A stretch of 64,000 nt of DNA from Panagrolaimus kolymaensis (lineage: Eukaryota; Nematoda; Chromadorea; Rhabditida; Panagrolaimidae): assembly GCA_028622995.1 (NCBI GenBank), contig JAJQJQ010000044.1, positions 682,001 through 746,000 of the forward strand. Direction: 5' to 3'. Made by a program: the position numbers and the translations under genes. Within the stretch, counting starts at the first letter, position 1; each line of letters opens with the position of its first letter. Below, piece by piece: positions 46,285 to 59,032 of this stretch. The notes beneath the pieces were generated by a model that was given only the letters and a program-made list of their open reading frames with translations, ran no database searches and was not told the DNA's origin.

Positions 46285-48849
46285 TTTTAATAAAATTATG
46301 GAATATTAAATATGCCAAAAATGAATGACAGAGTAAAAACTGCAAAAAAAAAGCTAATGTAATTAATTTTAAGCATAAAAAATGGAGAAAAAAAGTTACA
46401 ACAACAACAATCCGAAGTTTTGAAAAATTTCAGAGAAAAGAACAAACAAATTTAAGGAAATTATAAAAATATATATATAAAAGTGTGTAACGAAGAAAAA
46501 GTACGAGAAAAAAAATATTTAAACATGAATTAAATAAAAAAATATATTATTGACAAGTTGCCGCCAATAATATTCAATAAAAAATATATATGTATATTCG
46601 ATTCATCCTGGGGTTTTGCAAGTTTTTATTTTTTTGGTTCTCTGCATTTCTTTCGAGCAAGAAGAATGAGACCACCTCGTTAATATACATACACACTATT
46701 TTTTTATTTCTTTCTTTCGTTCCTTCCTTTTCCTATCTCTCCTCGAGTTAGCCAGCAGCCAACCAACCAACCAGTCAATCGTCGTCTCCTTTTCTTTTCT
46801 TTATTTTTTTTTTCACTCAACCAAAGAAGAAGAAAGAAAAAAAAGCATGCGCAATTGAATTTCCTTTTTTTTCCATCTCATTTTTCATTGATTTAAAATA
46901 ATTTTTATTTTTTCAAAGAAAAAAAAAGTGTGGTCAAAAAAAGGAAGGAGCATAACGCAAAAGATGATGATGATGACAGCTGGCTCTCTGTTTTGCTGGT
47001 GGTTATTGCTGACTGACGACTGTGACTATTCAAACACAAAAATGAAAGAATGGAAGAAGAATGAAAAAAACCTATCCATTGCAGTCAGAGTGAATATATA
47101 TTTATTTATTGTTGGTCGTCGTCAGTCAGTCATAATGCTGCAATATTTTGGCTCCATTTTTTTTTCTTCTTCATTTCTCGATGTTGTGAGACAACAAAAC
47201 ATAACACGCAACGCCGAAAATAAAATGACCCAAGAAAAAAAATGAGAGAGGGTTTTATGTATTAAAAAAATTATGTACAAAAGAGGTTGTTGTTTTTAAT
47301 GTAGTAGTAATTCCACAGAAAAAAAGAAAATTAAAAATAGGCTTTTGGAAGTTTGTGGGTGTAAAAAAAATTATTTATTGCAAACAAAACAAAATATGAG
47401 TTTTTTGGGATATGCAAGTTCAAATGTGTCGGTTTTAATTTTTTTCCGATGATGATTCAAATTCAAATTTTACGTAGGCAGGAAAAAGAAAAAAATAAGT
47501 TCATGAGATCTGACGAATTTAGACATTGAACGTACATATAAGCTTCACAAAGGCCATATCCGGTTTAAACTTTATTGATATGAAGAAAATATTATTAGCT
47601 TTAGAAATTTGAATGAACCATAAACTTTGGAGGATTAATTTAAATAAAAAATAAAAAATGTTAGTGATGGTTTCCAAGGTGCAATAACAATAATCAACAT
47701 AGGCATTTGGCTTTGATAAATTTTATGTAAGTTATGATTTTTATTACTTTGGATTAAAACCAACCGCCTCAGGCTTTAAAATATTTCGATAGAAAAATGA
47801 ATTTTGGTTCAGTAATTAATAAAAATTTTAATGGTACCAAATTTAAAAAAATCTATGTACATTCATGCATTTTTTTAATTTAAAAAAAGTCGTGTTCATG
47901 TTTGTTTTAAAAAGTTTTTGTGATTCATGACTTTACAAACATTTTTATTTAAATAAAAATGGATCGTAAAAATTTGTACTAATTTTTTTGATAACAAAAT
48001 GGGACAAGACAGACAATTAAATTTATAAATAAATTCAATTTTTTTTATTTAACGCTTTTTAAGTATCTAAGGTAAGAGAGTTATAAATCATTATTCAATT
48101 TGATATTATTAACAAGTTCAAATAATTTATCAAAAAAAAAAAATGGATTACAAATTTTCTGTATGAAAAAAAGTGACGCCATTTTTTTGGAAATTACTAC
48201 TATGTTTTGCTTGCTTCTTTTTTTTCTTTTGTAATCGTGAAAAACAAAAAAAACTCCAACTTTTACCTTTTGCATGTCATCTCCCTTAACTTTGGCGCAC
48301 CAAACACAACAAAAACATAAAACAAAAAATAACCATGACAAAAGAAAAAACAAAAAGATTTAATTTTCTCGAAAATATGTGTGGATAGAAACCAAAGATT
48401 TCAACCAACATCTTTTACATTTCTTTCATTTTTCAAGGCCTTTGAAAATTATCCTAAACAAAAAGATTCAAATTTTTTATTTCATATGAAAATAATATTT
48501 TGCTCTTTTCCATTTTTTCTCATTCTCACAAGTTCTATGATGCTATTATTATTTTTTGCATTTATCCGTAGCGGCATTGTTTAGAAAAACTTTATATTAT
48601 TTAACAAATTTTTTTATATATAAAAGAAGCGGCTTTTATTTATTTATTTAAATTATTGCTATTTATTATAAATTAAAAAAAATACAATGTGATATCATTT
48701 CATTTCAAACAACAACACTCAAATTTTAATTTTAACTTTAAATTAGATTTTTGGCGATTCTTTATTTATTTTTTTGCTGCGACAGAATTATCAAAAAGAT
48801 AGTAATTTTTTTTAAGGAAAGTTTTTGGTTGATGGATGGACATGGAGGA
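46285..48849. other. Intergenic 2.6 kb, aha-1 upstream region
   Basis: This is the long 5' flank of aha-1. It contains CT-rich tracts, (AT)n and TTTC-rich stretches. Frames here are low complexity and no gene, RNA or repeat family is supported. Confidence 0.35.
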
Positions 48850-49407
48850 TTAGACTGGAACAGCCATATAATAAACGAATGGAGATGAGGCATCAAAATT
48901 CATTGGTTCACCACTTCGTTTACCAAATCTGAAAAAAAAATTGGATGGTAAAAATTAATTTAAAGTAAAAAAGTTTTTCTGTTTTTTGTTTAGTAAAACA
49001 AAAGGGAGGCAATAATTCAGAAAAATCGTAAAGCAGAGCTTCAATGGAAAAATAAAAAAAAATTACTGTAATTTTGAAAACTCTTTTCTCGAAAATTTTT
49101 TACTGTAGCATTTTTTTAAACCTAAATGGCAAATTTTGAGATGGGGTGTTTAAAAAAAATCAAGAAGTCGGTTGCTACTCCAACATTTAAAATTTTGATC
49201 GAAGCAAATTATTTTAAAGAATTTATGTAAATTAATAAACTCTTACCTCATTCGTCCACCTTTCGAACGTAATTCACTCATCAAATCATTAAAATTATCT
49301 CGACGTTCAAGATTATGAGTTGGAAGGGCATCAGCTACCATTATTTTTTCACTGATACAAATGAACAATAATAAAAATGCGATGGCACTCCAATAAAATT
49401 TAAACAT
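48850..49407 (-). CDS. flp-27: FMRFamide-like neuropeptide precursor, FLP-27 type
   Basis: Two exons: 49407-49247 and 48928-48850, giving 79 aa. A signal peptide (FYWSAIAFLLLFICISEKIM) is followed by a propeptide, a dibasic RR, then DNFNDLMSELRSKGGRMRFG and KR. Cleavage at RR and KR with Gly amidation would give one peptide ending GGRMRF-amide. C. elegans FLP-27 likewise ends GGRMRFG after an acidic/helical stretch with a Lys-containing internal site, so I assign it to that NPF-like group. The intron splits the codon for the second Arg of RMRF, so neither exon alone reveals the peptide. A short acidic C-terminal peptide (SGEPMNFDASSPFVYYMAVP) follows. A roughly 1.9-kb upstream region precedes it. 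Confidence 0.87.
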
Positions 49408-51307
49408 CTTTAATAGTTTTTTAGTTTAACGCCGGAAGATACACAAAAAAAGATTTTGTTTTCTTGGTGCAGCACAACACAAAAAAAAATGACAAAATTT
49501 TGTTAAAACTTTTTTGTTTTTAAACCCTGTGAAAAAAAAGAAGTTATTTTGTGTTATTTCTTATAAAAATTCGTTTTTTTTGCGCCTTCGTCGAAGAAGA
49601 AAAAAAAGGCGGAGATTTGATTTTCTTAATGTATATTATTCTGAAAGAAGGAATCTGTGTGCCTTTTTTCTTTCCTTGGGGTGACGTAAATCATCTATCA
49701 CAAAAAAAAACTTTCGATGAGATGAAATAATATTATTTGCATCCAAATAAAGAAACGCCGCCCTCCGCCATCACCAAAAAAAAATAAAACAAAAACTTTG
49801 GGGCAGTGATGTTACCGGAAACACACAAAAACAAAAAAGCAAAAGACAAAAAAAAAGAAGGATTCAGTGAAGGTTGAAAAAATTTAATTTGATTTTTTGG
49901 TGTCAAAAATAAAATAACAAAAAAAATTACTTCCAAATTCTGTTATCACTATTTTTCTATTTTGTTTTCATCGTTGTTGTTGCGGCTTCTCGGATTTTAT
50001 TTTTTCATTATCGTAATTAATTTTTCTTTTTATTTTCGTTCGTTTTTTTTTTTTGAAAGATACCGTAATCTTTTCTTTTTTTGCTCCAGAAATATTTTTG
50101 TTTTTGTTCGAATTTTTGATTTAAAAAAAATGTTAAAGAATTTTAAAATAGAAATATTTTTTTTGCGGAGGATGAGAAGAAGGCTCATTCCATTTCATTA
50201 TTTTTAAATTTTAAATCATAAAAACCTTTTCTTTGGTTGTTGTAGGATGGAGGAGCTTAATATCCTTAATGGATTAGAATGGGCGGTGATGAAGCTTTAT
50301 GGATTCTTTAATGAGTTTCAAAAAATGAATGAGAAAGGATTAAAATTAAAAATAAAAGTCAAAAATAGCCTTCTTTTTTTCTTCTGATTATTGAAAATAT
50401 TCTAAAAAACTTCAGAAAATATTAGAGTAGTTTAATTAATAAAATGAAAAAATATTGCAAAAATTTAGAATTTTTTTGTATGAAAATTATTCGCAGTAAA
50501 AAGTTAATTCATTCAAAAAAAAAAATGCTTGTGCAATAACTGAAAATTTTAAAACTTTGAAAACATAAAAAACCACCCGTCGTTGGTAATAATTTCAACA
50601 ACAGCCAAAACTCTAATACTATCCATCACAAAAATTACAGTAATATTTTATAAAATAAAATAAAAATATGCAAATCAACAGCAACGACGATCCATTTGTT
50701 TTTCGCCAGCTTCCACAATGTCTTTAGTTCATTTATAAATTACATATGCGTTTTTTAGAAGGTTTATTCTTTCCGTCAAAGCTTGAAACATAAAGGTTTT
50801 CCACAAACAGATTCATTTTGTTTTTATAATTCTACATACTAAAAAATTGGTTTTGCCTTCTTTTCTTTTTTTCTTGATTCATCCATTTTTTTATCCTGAA
50901 ATTCAAATCGTTTTTAGTGTTTCCATATTTTTTCCATTTTTTAAATTTCAAAAACAACTTTTTGCATGAACTCTTGCTCGCAATAATAAAAAAAAGAAGC
51001 AACAAGCAGCTATTAACTTCTTTGATTCTTTTTTTGTGTTATTTGCATTGATTGTGGTGAATGATTGAAAAATGTAGCGTTATCACAAACTAACTAACAA
51101 CAAAACAAAACAAAAAATCAGTCAATTCTTGCTTGCTTACATTTTTTTTTCATTCTTCCAACTTTCAAACAAATAAAAAAAACTAAAAAAATATAAAGAG
51201 CTTCTTCCATTTTTTTTCTTCAATACAAATTTTGTTCAACAACGCTTTTTATATTTTAGTTTTGTTAAAAATTTGGCCCAATCAAGTGCCACAAAAAAAA
51301 AGTAAAA
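49408..51307. other. Intergenic 1.9 kb
   Basis: This region holds divergent promoters for flp-27 (minus) and the CDR-like gene (plus). TATAAAG near 51192 could serve the latter. The region is AT-rich with homopolymers and shows no supported gene. Confidence 0.35.
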
Positions 51308-52519
51308 ATGTTGTTTAATTTATTTTCTTGTGAAAATTATTGTTGCTATTTGCTAACTTTATTAGTCACTTTTTTATTTTTTAAAACTTTTATTTGGAAA
51401 GTTTTTGCATATTTTAATATGAAACAAAAGTTTCATAAAATTATGGAAAATGCTGCAGAAAAATTTTCCATTGATGAAAAAGATGTGGTTTATTTATTTC
51501 AATTTCATCGAACTGCATCCATGCCAAATCCTTCGCCATTTTGTTTAAAAGTTGAAACGTTTTTAAGATTTCATAAAATTCCTTATAAGGTTTGAGAAAT
51601 TTTTTTCAGTGATGTAGTTTTAAAAAAATTTATATTTGTTTTTTTAGCCAGTTTTTACAAACTTTATTAAACGCTCTAAACAAGGATTGCTTCCTTTTAT
51701 AGTTTTGAATGGCGAAGAAATAGCTGATTCACAATTTATTTTGATTGAATTAGAAAAAAGATTTAATTTAAAAGTTAGTTGTATTGTTTTTGATTCGAAT
51801 TTCGAAAAACTTCTTCTTTTTTTTCTTCAGCCAAACCTTTCACCCGAAAATGCAGCGATTGCTCGAATTGCAGATCGAACCATTGATAATAGTTTAGCAA
51901 AGTTAGTTAGTTTGGTTTTACTTTCTAACTTTTTTTGGATTTTGAAAATAAACATTAATTTCTTGTTTTCAGTGCAATTTTTTATTTTAAAATAATCAAA
52001 AATAAAGAACAAGTTCGAGAAGTTTTTAATCGATTATTACCTGGATTTTTAGCAACTATATCTTTTAATCATCTTTACACATTTGTAAGTCTTTTTTCGC
52101 TTTAAAGAAGATCCCTGTTATAAAGAAAAAAATAAAAATTATTTCCAAAAACTTCGCAACTTTTATCTCAAAAAAGTTTCTTGCAAGACTCGGTGCAACA
52201 ATTTTTAAAAACCTTCCCATTTCAGACTAAAAACCGATTAAAATCCCTCAAATTTTCAACTCTTCCAGAATCTGATATTCAAAAAAGCCTAGAACTCGAC
52301 CTTCAAGCTTTCAATGAATTACTTGGAAATAAACAATTCCTTTTTGGTGATGAACCAACAACCGCAGATTTTGGTTTATTTGCACATTTATGCACCATGT
52401 ATTACACCTCTTACAATCAACCACTCAAAGATATTTTGGATAAACAATTTCCAAAATTACAAAAGTTTACTGAACGAATGTTAACAGAAATTTTTCCTGA
52501 ATATCGAATGTATTATTAA
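51308..52519 (+). CDS. CDR/failed-axon-connections-type GST-fold protein
   Basis: Five exons: 51308-51589, 51648-51773, 51831-51901, 51973-52084 and 52226-52519, giving 294 aa. A membrane segment (about 12-36, [20 protein letters not shown]) anchors it. A thioredoxin-like GST N-domain follows: [53 protein letters not shown] helical C-domain follows, with [19 protein letters not shown]. This is the pattern of nematode CDR (cadmium-responsive) proteins and metazoan FAXC. The PFCLK position lacks a CxxC, as in the family. Members are linked to metal stress and fluid balance in C. elegans; that role here is inference. Confidence 0.9.
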
Positions 52520-52910
52520 AATATTTAAAGATTAATAAATTTTATAAATAAAAAAGATAAATAAGGATTCACAAAGGCGACCAGCAAAACTAACATTTTG
52601 TGAAATTTTCAGAATTAATAACTTCTTAAATTGGCTAAAATTTTGAAAAAAAAATAAAGATAACACTGAAAATTTAAAAATAAATATGCTTAACTTACTT
52701 CTTTCTTCATCCCAAATAGCATTTTTATATTCCATTTTTTCCCCGTTTGAATTAAAGCAAATCAAATATTCGAAGAGTTTCTTTTTAGCAAAAATAAAGT
52801 TAAAAAGGCAAAATTAATTTTTCATTCAACCATAATCTCAAAAGTTTTTTTCTCAAAGATTTTGTGAGTCAATTTTTTGCTTTCTTAAAACGAAAATTTA
52901 TATTTATTGA
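52520..52910. other. 3' flank of CDR-like gene
   Basis: AATAAA signals follow the stop. No other gene or repeat was recognised before the hairpin. Confidence 0.35.
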
Positions 52911-53110
52911 TTAAAGGAACATAGCTATTTGATGCCTTTTTTCAAATTTCATTTTCCCGCAATTACCCGCAAGCGTAAAGATGAAGCGAGCTTTTTTCCG
53001 TGTAATACAGTAAACTTGCACGGAAAAAAGCTCGCTTCATCTTTACGCTTGCCGGTAATTGCGGGAAAATGAAATTTGAAAAAAGGCATCAAATAGCTAT
53101 GTTCCTTTAA
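52911..53110. repeat. 92-bp-arm inverted repeat (foldback element)
   Basis: Arms 52911-53002 and 53019-53110 are reverse complements with a single mismatch (ACCCGC against GCCGGT), around a 16-bp spacer. The ends are TTAA (TTAAAGGAAC...GTTCCTTTAA). It would form a near-perfect long hairpin if transcribed. The near-identity suggests recent origin, as in a foldback MITE. Confidence 0.9.
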
Positions 53111-53129
53111 ATAATAATAGCATCAGAAC

Positions 53130-53326
53130 CAGTGTGCCGCTTTTTAATTTTTTCGCCTCCGCCTCCGCCTCCGCCTCCGGAGGTGGAGGCGCCTCCGGAG
53201 GCGCGGAGGCGATAAAAATACGTTAGTTTTTCGAAACATCGCCTCCGCCTCCGCCTCCACCTCCGGAGGCGGAGGCGCCTCCGGAGGCGATGGAGGCGCC
53301 TCCGGAGGTGGAGGCGCGGCACACTG
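53130..53326. mobile_element. hAT-type MITE with GC-rich hexamer core
   Basis: The 197-bp element has terminal inverted repeats CAGTGTGCCGC/GCGGCACACTG and an 8-bp direct duplication ATCAGAAC on both sides (53122-53129 and 53327-53334). These are the hallmarks of hAT transposition. The interior is made of GCCTCC/GGAGGC hexamers in mirrored blocks, a strong GC island in AT-rich DNA. It encodes no transposase, so it is non-autonomous. Confidence 0.88.
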
Positions 53327-53334
53327 ATCAGAAC

Positions 53335-53991
53335 CTTTAATTTTAAGTATGTATTTATTTTGTTTGTTTTTTTATTTTTGGAAGTAGCAATGATGAATAT
53401 GTACATATAATAATAAAAAATCCATAAATTCGAAAGTAAAAGAAATTTAATCTTAAACAATACATAACTTTTTATGAAACAATAATAAATAAATATTCTA
53501 AAATAAAAATAAATGATCAAAAAAGATTTTATAAATAAATAAATTTTAAAATCTGCAAAGTAATATTTATTAAAGAAAAACCTAGGCGGGTAGCGGCCTT
53601 CGGCCCGCAAACAATTGTTACTATTTCGAAAATATTGTTTTTGATTACAGTTTATATTTATAAGTTTAATTATATAAAAAAATTCTGCCCGTATATTACA
53701 GATAACCGCCGAAAATTTCTTCTGTATTTATTGTTTTTGTTAAGGTTAAAAAAATTATGCAGAAAATAAAATAAAATCGACCTCTTTCATCCAAAAATGT
53801 CTCTCTCCGGGTATCCTTAAATACTCTCTCTCTATTATTAATAATCAATCCATGATATTCCTATTCAAAAAAGTCTTCTTATTATTTGATAGAAGTTTTT
53901 TTTCATATTTATTTGGTCTCATATTTATTTTAAAATCTAATTTATTTGTTGGTACATTTTGAGATTATAAAAACTTTTTTTTCATCCTAAT
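53335..53991. other. Upstream flank of F-box-like gene D
   Basis: AT-rich sequence with one short GC-rich palindromic patch at 53585-53608 (GGCCTTCGGCC). No gene is supported. Confidence 0.35.
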
Positions 53992-54986
53992 ATGCTAGCA
54001 GTTATTAATTCAGAAAATGCCATTCAACAAAAATTCCCGTTTCAACAATCTTTTATTAATTATATTCTTAAAACTTCGAATTCAAAAGTTTTCAAAAAGT
54101 TTTATCAATCTTGCAAATATTTTTATCAACAAAAACCCTATCATATTTTTGATGATTTAACTTTCGACGATTATGCTGCTGTTTATGGACATGAATCAAT
54201 TACTTTCAATCAAAATAAAGTAATTATAATTGGAAAAGAAACAGATATGTATAGTAAAGATATATTCAAAGCTTATCCTTTAATAAATGTGATTGTTATT
54301 CCATCAATGAAATTTATCCCACCAAAAAATTTATGGATTACTGGAAGAATTTTGTGCTATGCTCCAGCTAAAAGGTTACCATTGTGGATTTCAAAATTTA
54401 CTCGGTGCACTATCAAGGATTTATCTGCTCTTTGCAATTTGACTTTAAAAGAATTTAAATTTCTTACTAAAGAAGAAACCATCGAAGAAATAAAAATTAA
54501 AGGTGTTGTTAATTCAGCTGGATTTTTTTTGGCTGTTGAAGACATAGTTGCAGCGGTTCCAAATGCTATTAAATTTTCGTAAGCTTATTTTTTTTAAAGT
54601 CTAAAACTCCATAATTTTAAATATATTTTTTTAGCCTTGGATATTCCCATGTAACTCCATTAACTTTAAAAAATCTTTGCTCCATGAATCAAAAGAAAAA
54701 ATTCAAGGAATTTCGCTTAGAAAAAATTGATAATTTTTTGAATGAAAATGAATATTTTGAATTTATAAAAGCTAGTTTTATTTTTTAAATTAATTTATTT
54801 TTTATATGGTTGCTTTTTTAGACACATGCAGCACCTCGAGTAACCTTCCTTTTATCGTTTGCTTCACCCATTACAGAAGAATTTGAGAGAAAATTCCTTA
54901 TAAATGTAAATACTAAAATTTTCTTATGGAATACAGACACCGCAAAACCATATCTTCGGAAGACATTTGACTTTTTTCGCCAATAA
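53992..54986 (+). CDS. F-box-like family protein D
   Basis: Three exons: 53992-54578, 54635-54770 and 54822-54986, giving 295 aa. The N-terminus QKFPFQQSFINYILK, then KKFYQSCKYFYQQKP, matches the degenerate F-box pattern of the other copies. A middle FTRCTIKDLSALCNLTLKEF and AVEDIVAAVPNA correspond to CEAKYIRLPKCELSMEEF and LEDLLLHLPNAE of protein B. Intron 2 starts GCTAGT (GC-AG). Spliced, the last exon reads THAAPRVTFLLSFASPITEE to a stop at 54986; unspliced, the frame ends six codons later at 54786. A relic of a sister gene lies at 43643-43880. Confidence 0.75.
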
Positions 54987-55074
54987 TTATTTATTCTTTT
55001 GCTTGTTTATAATTGAGTTTATGATAATTAAGCTTACCTTTGATTTGTTGTCTTTGAAAAAAAATTATTCTTAA

Positions 55075-55873
55075 TTAAGGTTCAGGAGGTTTTATACATA
55101 GCAACAGGTGTTTCTATTCTTTCCCATTTTCTTCTTTTTGTTGGTCCAAAAAAACTGAACTAGATGAGAGAGTTTAAACTTTAAAGCATTTATTGTAAAA
55201 AAAACACATAAAATACAGGAATAATGCATAATTAATAGTTATGATTTATATTATTTTGGATCATTTTGATTTTGAGCATCATTATTTGTTGTTGTTGGTT
55301 TGGTATTAATAAAATTAGATAAAACTTCATCAATAAAATACATTTATGTAATTTCTATGGTCAGAACATCGTATCAGATAAAAACGGTAATTACCAGCAT
55401 GTTCCTCTATCAAAAAACTTCGTAATCAAAATCGGAGCTGCTAAAAACTCAACATTTTCAAATAATTTGATTTCTCGGCTTTTTTCCACCACATTATAAA
55501 GCAAATTTCATGCAGTTTAAATTAATGAGTTGAAAAAATAATCGCATAAAAAACATTTTTATCCAAATAAAAATTCAATAAGAAAAACACTAATAAAATT
55601 ATATAAAAAAGCCTATTACTTCCATGTTTACAACTATTTTTTTCTTTCTTCCCAAAAAAATGCTCCACGTGATTCTCGAACATATTGTTTTGTAGTGGGT
55701 AATTTCCCTAACAAAATTTTTACATTTACAATTGAAATAAACTTTTTTTGCATTTCTTCTTAAATTGGTAGTGCAAAATATACACGAAAATCATCTCCAG
55801 GTTCCGCATAAATCTCAAACCATGCCTTTTAAATCTGAAATAACTATGTTTTTTTACACCTCCTGAACCTTAA
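55075..55873. mobile_element. TTAA-flanked terminal-inverted-repeat element
   Basis: Perfect 16-bp inverted ends (TTAAGGTTCAGGAGGT and its complement) enclose about 800 bp and are flanked by TTAA on both sides (55071-55074 and 55874-55877), as for piggyBac-type insertions. The interior shows minus-strand coding-like pieces (WFEIYAEPGDDFRVYFALP, an in-frame stop, then QYVRESRGAFFWEE) but no transposase. It may be a non-autonomous element carrying a decayed gene piece. Confidence 0.6.
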
Positions 55874-55928
55874 TTAACTAAGGTATGTATTATCCAATAT
55901 TTTATGATTTATTGAAGTTAGTTTTTAG

Positions 55929-56249
55929 CGCTCTTGTTCAAAGGATCGCATCTCAAGATTCAGCTTTTGAACAGAACAATACCATACGTCAAATTCATCT
56001 TACATTCCGTGAACAAATTGAATCTGGTGCTCTTTTTACTGTATTTACGGTAAGCTTTTAACTTTTTATGCCTTACATTATTAGCCAAGTTTTTAGAGAA
56101 TCCTTGCACCTAGCGCTCGTGTAATTATTCGTTTCGATGGTTTAACAAACGTAACTTTTGCTGCAACTTTCAAAGCTGACATGGATGCAAGAATGAATAC
56201 ATGGACGCCTCATCGTGAAATGCCAACTCTTAAAATTTATGAATTCTAA
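55929..56249 (+). pseudogene. Truncated F-box-like gene, last two exons
   Basis: Two exons, 55929-56049 and 56097-56249, correspond to exons 2-3 of genes B and C. They read ALVQRIASQDSAFEQ, then RILAPSARVIIRFDGLTNVT to a stop after KIYEF. Both splice sites and the frame are intact, and the 3' flank carries the family's conserved block (CATGTGTTTTCATAT). The long N-terminal exon is missing; in its place lies the TTAA-flanked element. The stretch 56250-56716 has no further supported gene. Confidence 0.75.
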
Positions 56250-56716
56250 TATTATTTTTTTCATGTTGGTAGTAAGCTTCCATTTTATTATGCTTCACAA
56301 TTTTTTACTTGTCTTTGTTTTGTTTGTTTGTTCATGTGTTTTCATATTATGCTTTAAATAACTGCTGTTTTTGTTGTTTCAATTGTTACGAATAAATATT
56401 GTTTTATTGTTTGAAAGTGTTCATCTAATTTGTTTAATCATGTTTAATCTATAGTCGTAGCTTTTGCCGTGGTTAAATCAACGATAATGGAACATACTAT
56501 AAAGCAAGGGAAAGATAAAGTTCAAAGAAATTACATTAAAGCACAGCAGAGGATCCCTGGTTCCTTGGTAAAAAAGCTATCTTCGAGAATGAAACACATA
56601 GAAAAATATCATAAACATCACAAGCTTTATTCAAAAATCGAAAATTAGAGTACACAATATTAAGGCTATCAGTATATTCAATTATTATTAGTAGTAATAG
56701 TAAGTACACAATATGG

Positions 56717-57687
56717 CTATGGTAAATTTTGTTTTTCTTCTGCTTCTTTACTAATCCTTTTGAAAGTTTCCATCATAAGCGTTCTAACATGTTCAGCAAG
56801 TCCAGGTGCATCATGAATAGTCATCTGTAAAAATAAAAGCATTAGAAAAGAGAAATAAACCAAATGAAACAACATACTCCTTCCGTTGGAATAGGATCCA
56901 AAACTTCAGCAATAATTTCACCATCATCATGAAAATATTTTCCTTTATCCGAATAAAATGACATATATGATGAAAACACCACGGGAACAATAGGAATTTG
57001 AGCTTTGATTGCAATAATAAAGGCACCCTTTTTAAATGGAAGCATGTTGTCATCAGAAGATCGAGTACCTAAAAGCATTGTTAATGGTTATTTTGTGGTC
57101 GAATAAAGAGTGAAAAGTCAAAACATACCTTCAGGAAAAACCCATAGCTTTAAATTTTTCTTCCTCATAGTTTTAACAGCTTGGTCCAAAGTTTCATGAG
57201 CTTTTCCACTGTGATTTCGATTAACAAAAATAGTGTTGGATAAAAATGAAGTAATATTGAAACCAGGAACATATTTGAGTAAATTTTTCATCATGACTGT
57301 ACAGCGTTCAGGCCAACATTCAGCCATTCCAACAACATCCAACGAACTTTGATGATTTGATACAATTACGATTTGACCATCACAGTCCAGCTTTTCTTTT
57401 CCACGAACTTCCACATTAACATCGAGCCAAAAGGTAAAAAATTGAAAAGTTTTCATCGCCCAAATTCCACCACGATTTTGAAAGTATGTTGGTATTGTTG
57501 TAAGAGCACCAAACCATCCAGCCATAAACATACTCAGATAATATAAGAAGATTCGTATTGCAAATTTTGCTTGTGGAGAAAATCGATATACAAGAAGAAG
57601 AAATTGATAAACCAAGAGAAATTGAAGTAAAATGATTACAAAAATGATTAGATGAAAATGAGAATCCAATATATCGAACCAAGACAT
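56717..57687 (-). CDS. 1-acyl-glycerol-3-phosphate acyltransferase (LPAAT)
   Basis: Three exons: 57687-57129, 57068-56878 and 56824-56717, giving 285 aa. N-terminal membrane helices (FHLIIFVIILLQFLLVYQF, IFLYYLSMFMAGWFG) precede a PlsC domain. The catalytic motif is NHQSSLD (His112, Asp117); motif II is FVNR; the substrate motif EGTR is completed across the exon 1/2 joint; motif IV is IPIVPVVF. The enzyme converts lysophosphatidic acid to phosphatidic acid in the ER. It resembles C. elegans ACL-1/ACL-2 and human AGPAT1/2; the exact orthologue is not fixed. It shares a 357-bp divergent promoter region with the thioesterase gene. Confidence 0.94.
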
Positions 57688-58044
57688 GGCTTTAGTGGTA
57701 CAGCAGCTAAAAAATTGACAAAGGATTAATGGGAAATAAACAACACACGATATAAATAAATTAATCGTGCGATAAAAAGTTTAAAGAAAAACACGCGTTT
57801 GACTAAATTTTTTAAACAAACAAAAAACCTTTGAATCAACAAAAACCAAAGAAGCCGAAGACAACGATTCCATTCGAGATATTCGAAAGTTCGAAAGCTT
57901 TCAAAAAAAGAAAGAAAGTTTTTTGATTGAAACAATTGGATTCATTTCTTTGTATTCTCTTTTTTTACTAACTATCGATTTCAGCTTCTTGGACTTGAAC
58001 ATTCCATTTTTCTCGAACTCATAAAACTACAACAACCAACTAAA
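57688..58044. promoter_or_regulatory. Shared divergent promoter region
   Basis: These 357 bp separate the starts of the acyltransferase (minus) and the acyl-protein thioesterase (plus). Both act on fatty-acyl esters, so co-regulation is possible. No element could be named. Confidence 0.4.

Positions 58045-59032
<988 letters not shown>

Noticed and set aside
46928..47245. 105-residue plus-strand frame upstream of aha-1
   Set aside because: Mixed low-complexity residues, no introns joining further exons, and no recognisable domain.
53107..53610. 167-residue minus-strand frame with Arg/Leu and Gly repeats
   Set aside because: It runs through the hAT MITE hexamers and AT-rich flank; its texture comes from the repeats, with no protein family features.
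56450..56640. Possible small nuclear or other structured RNA
   Set aside because: The base composition is less AT-rich than the flanks, but no Sm site, box motif or stable stem could be identified by eye.
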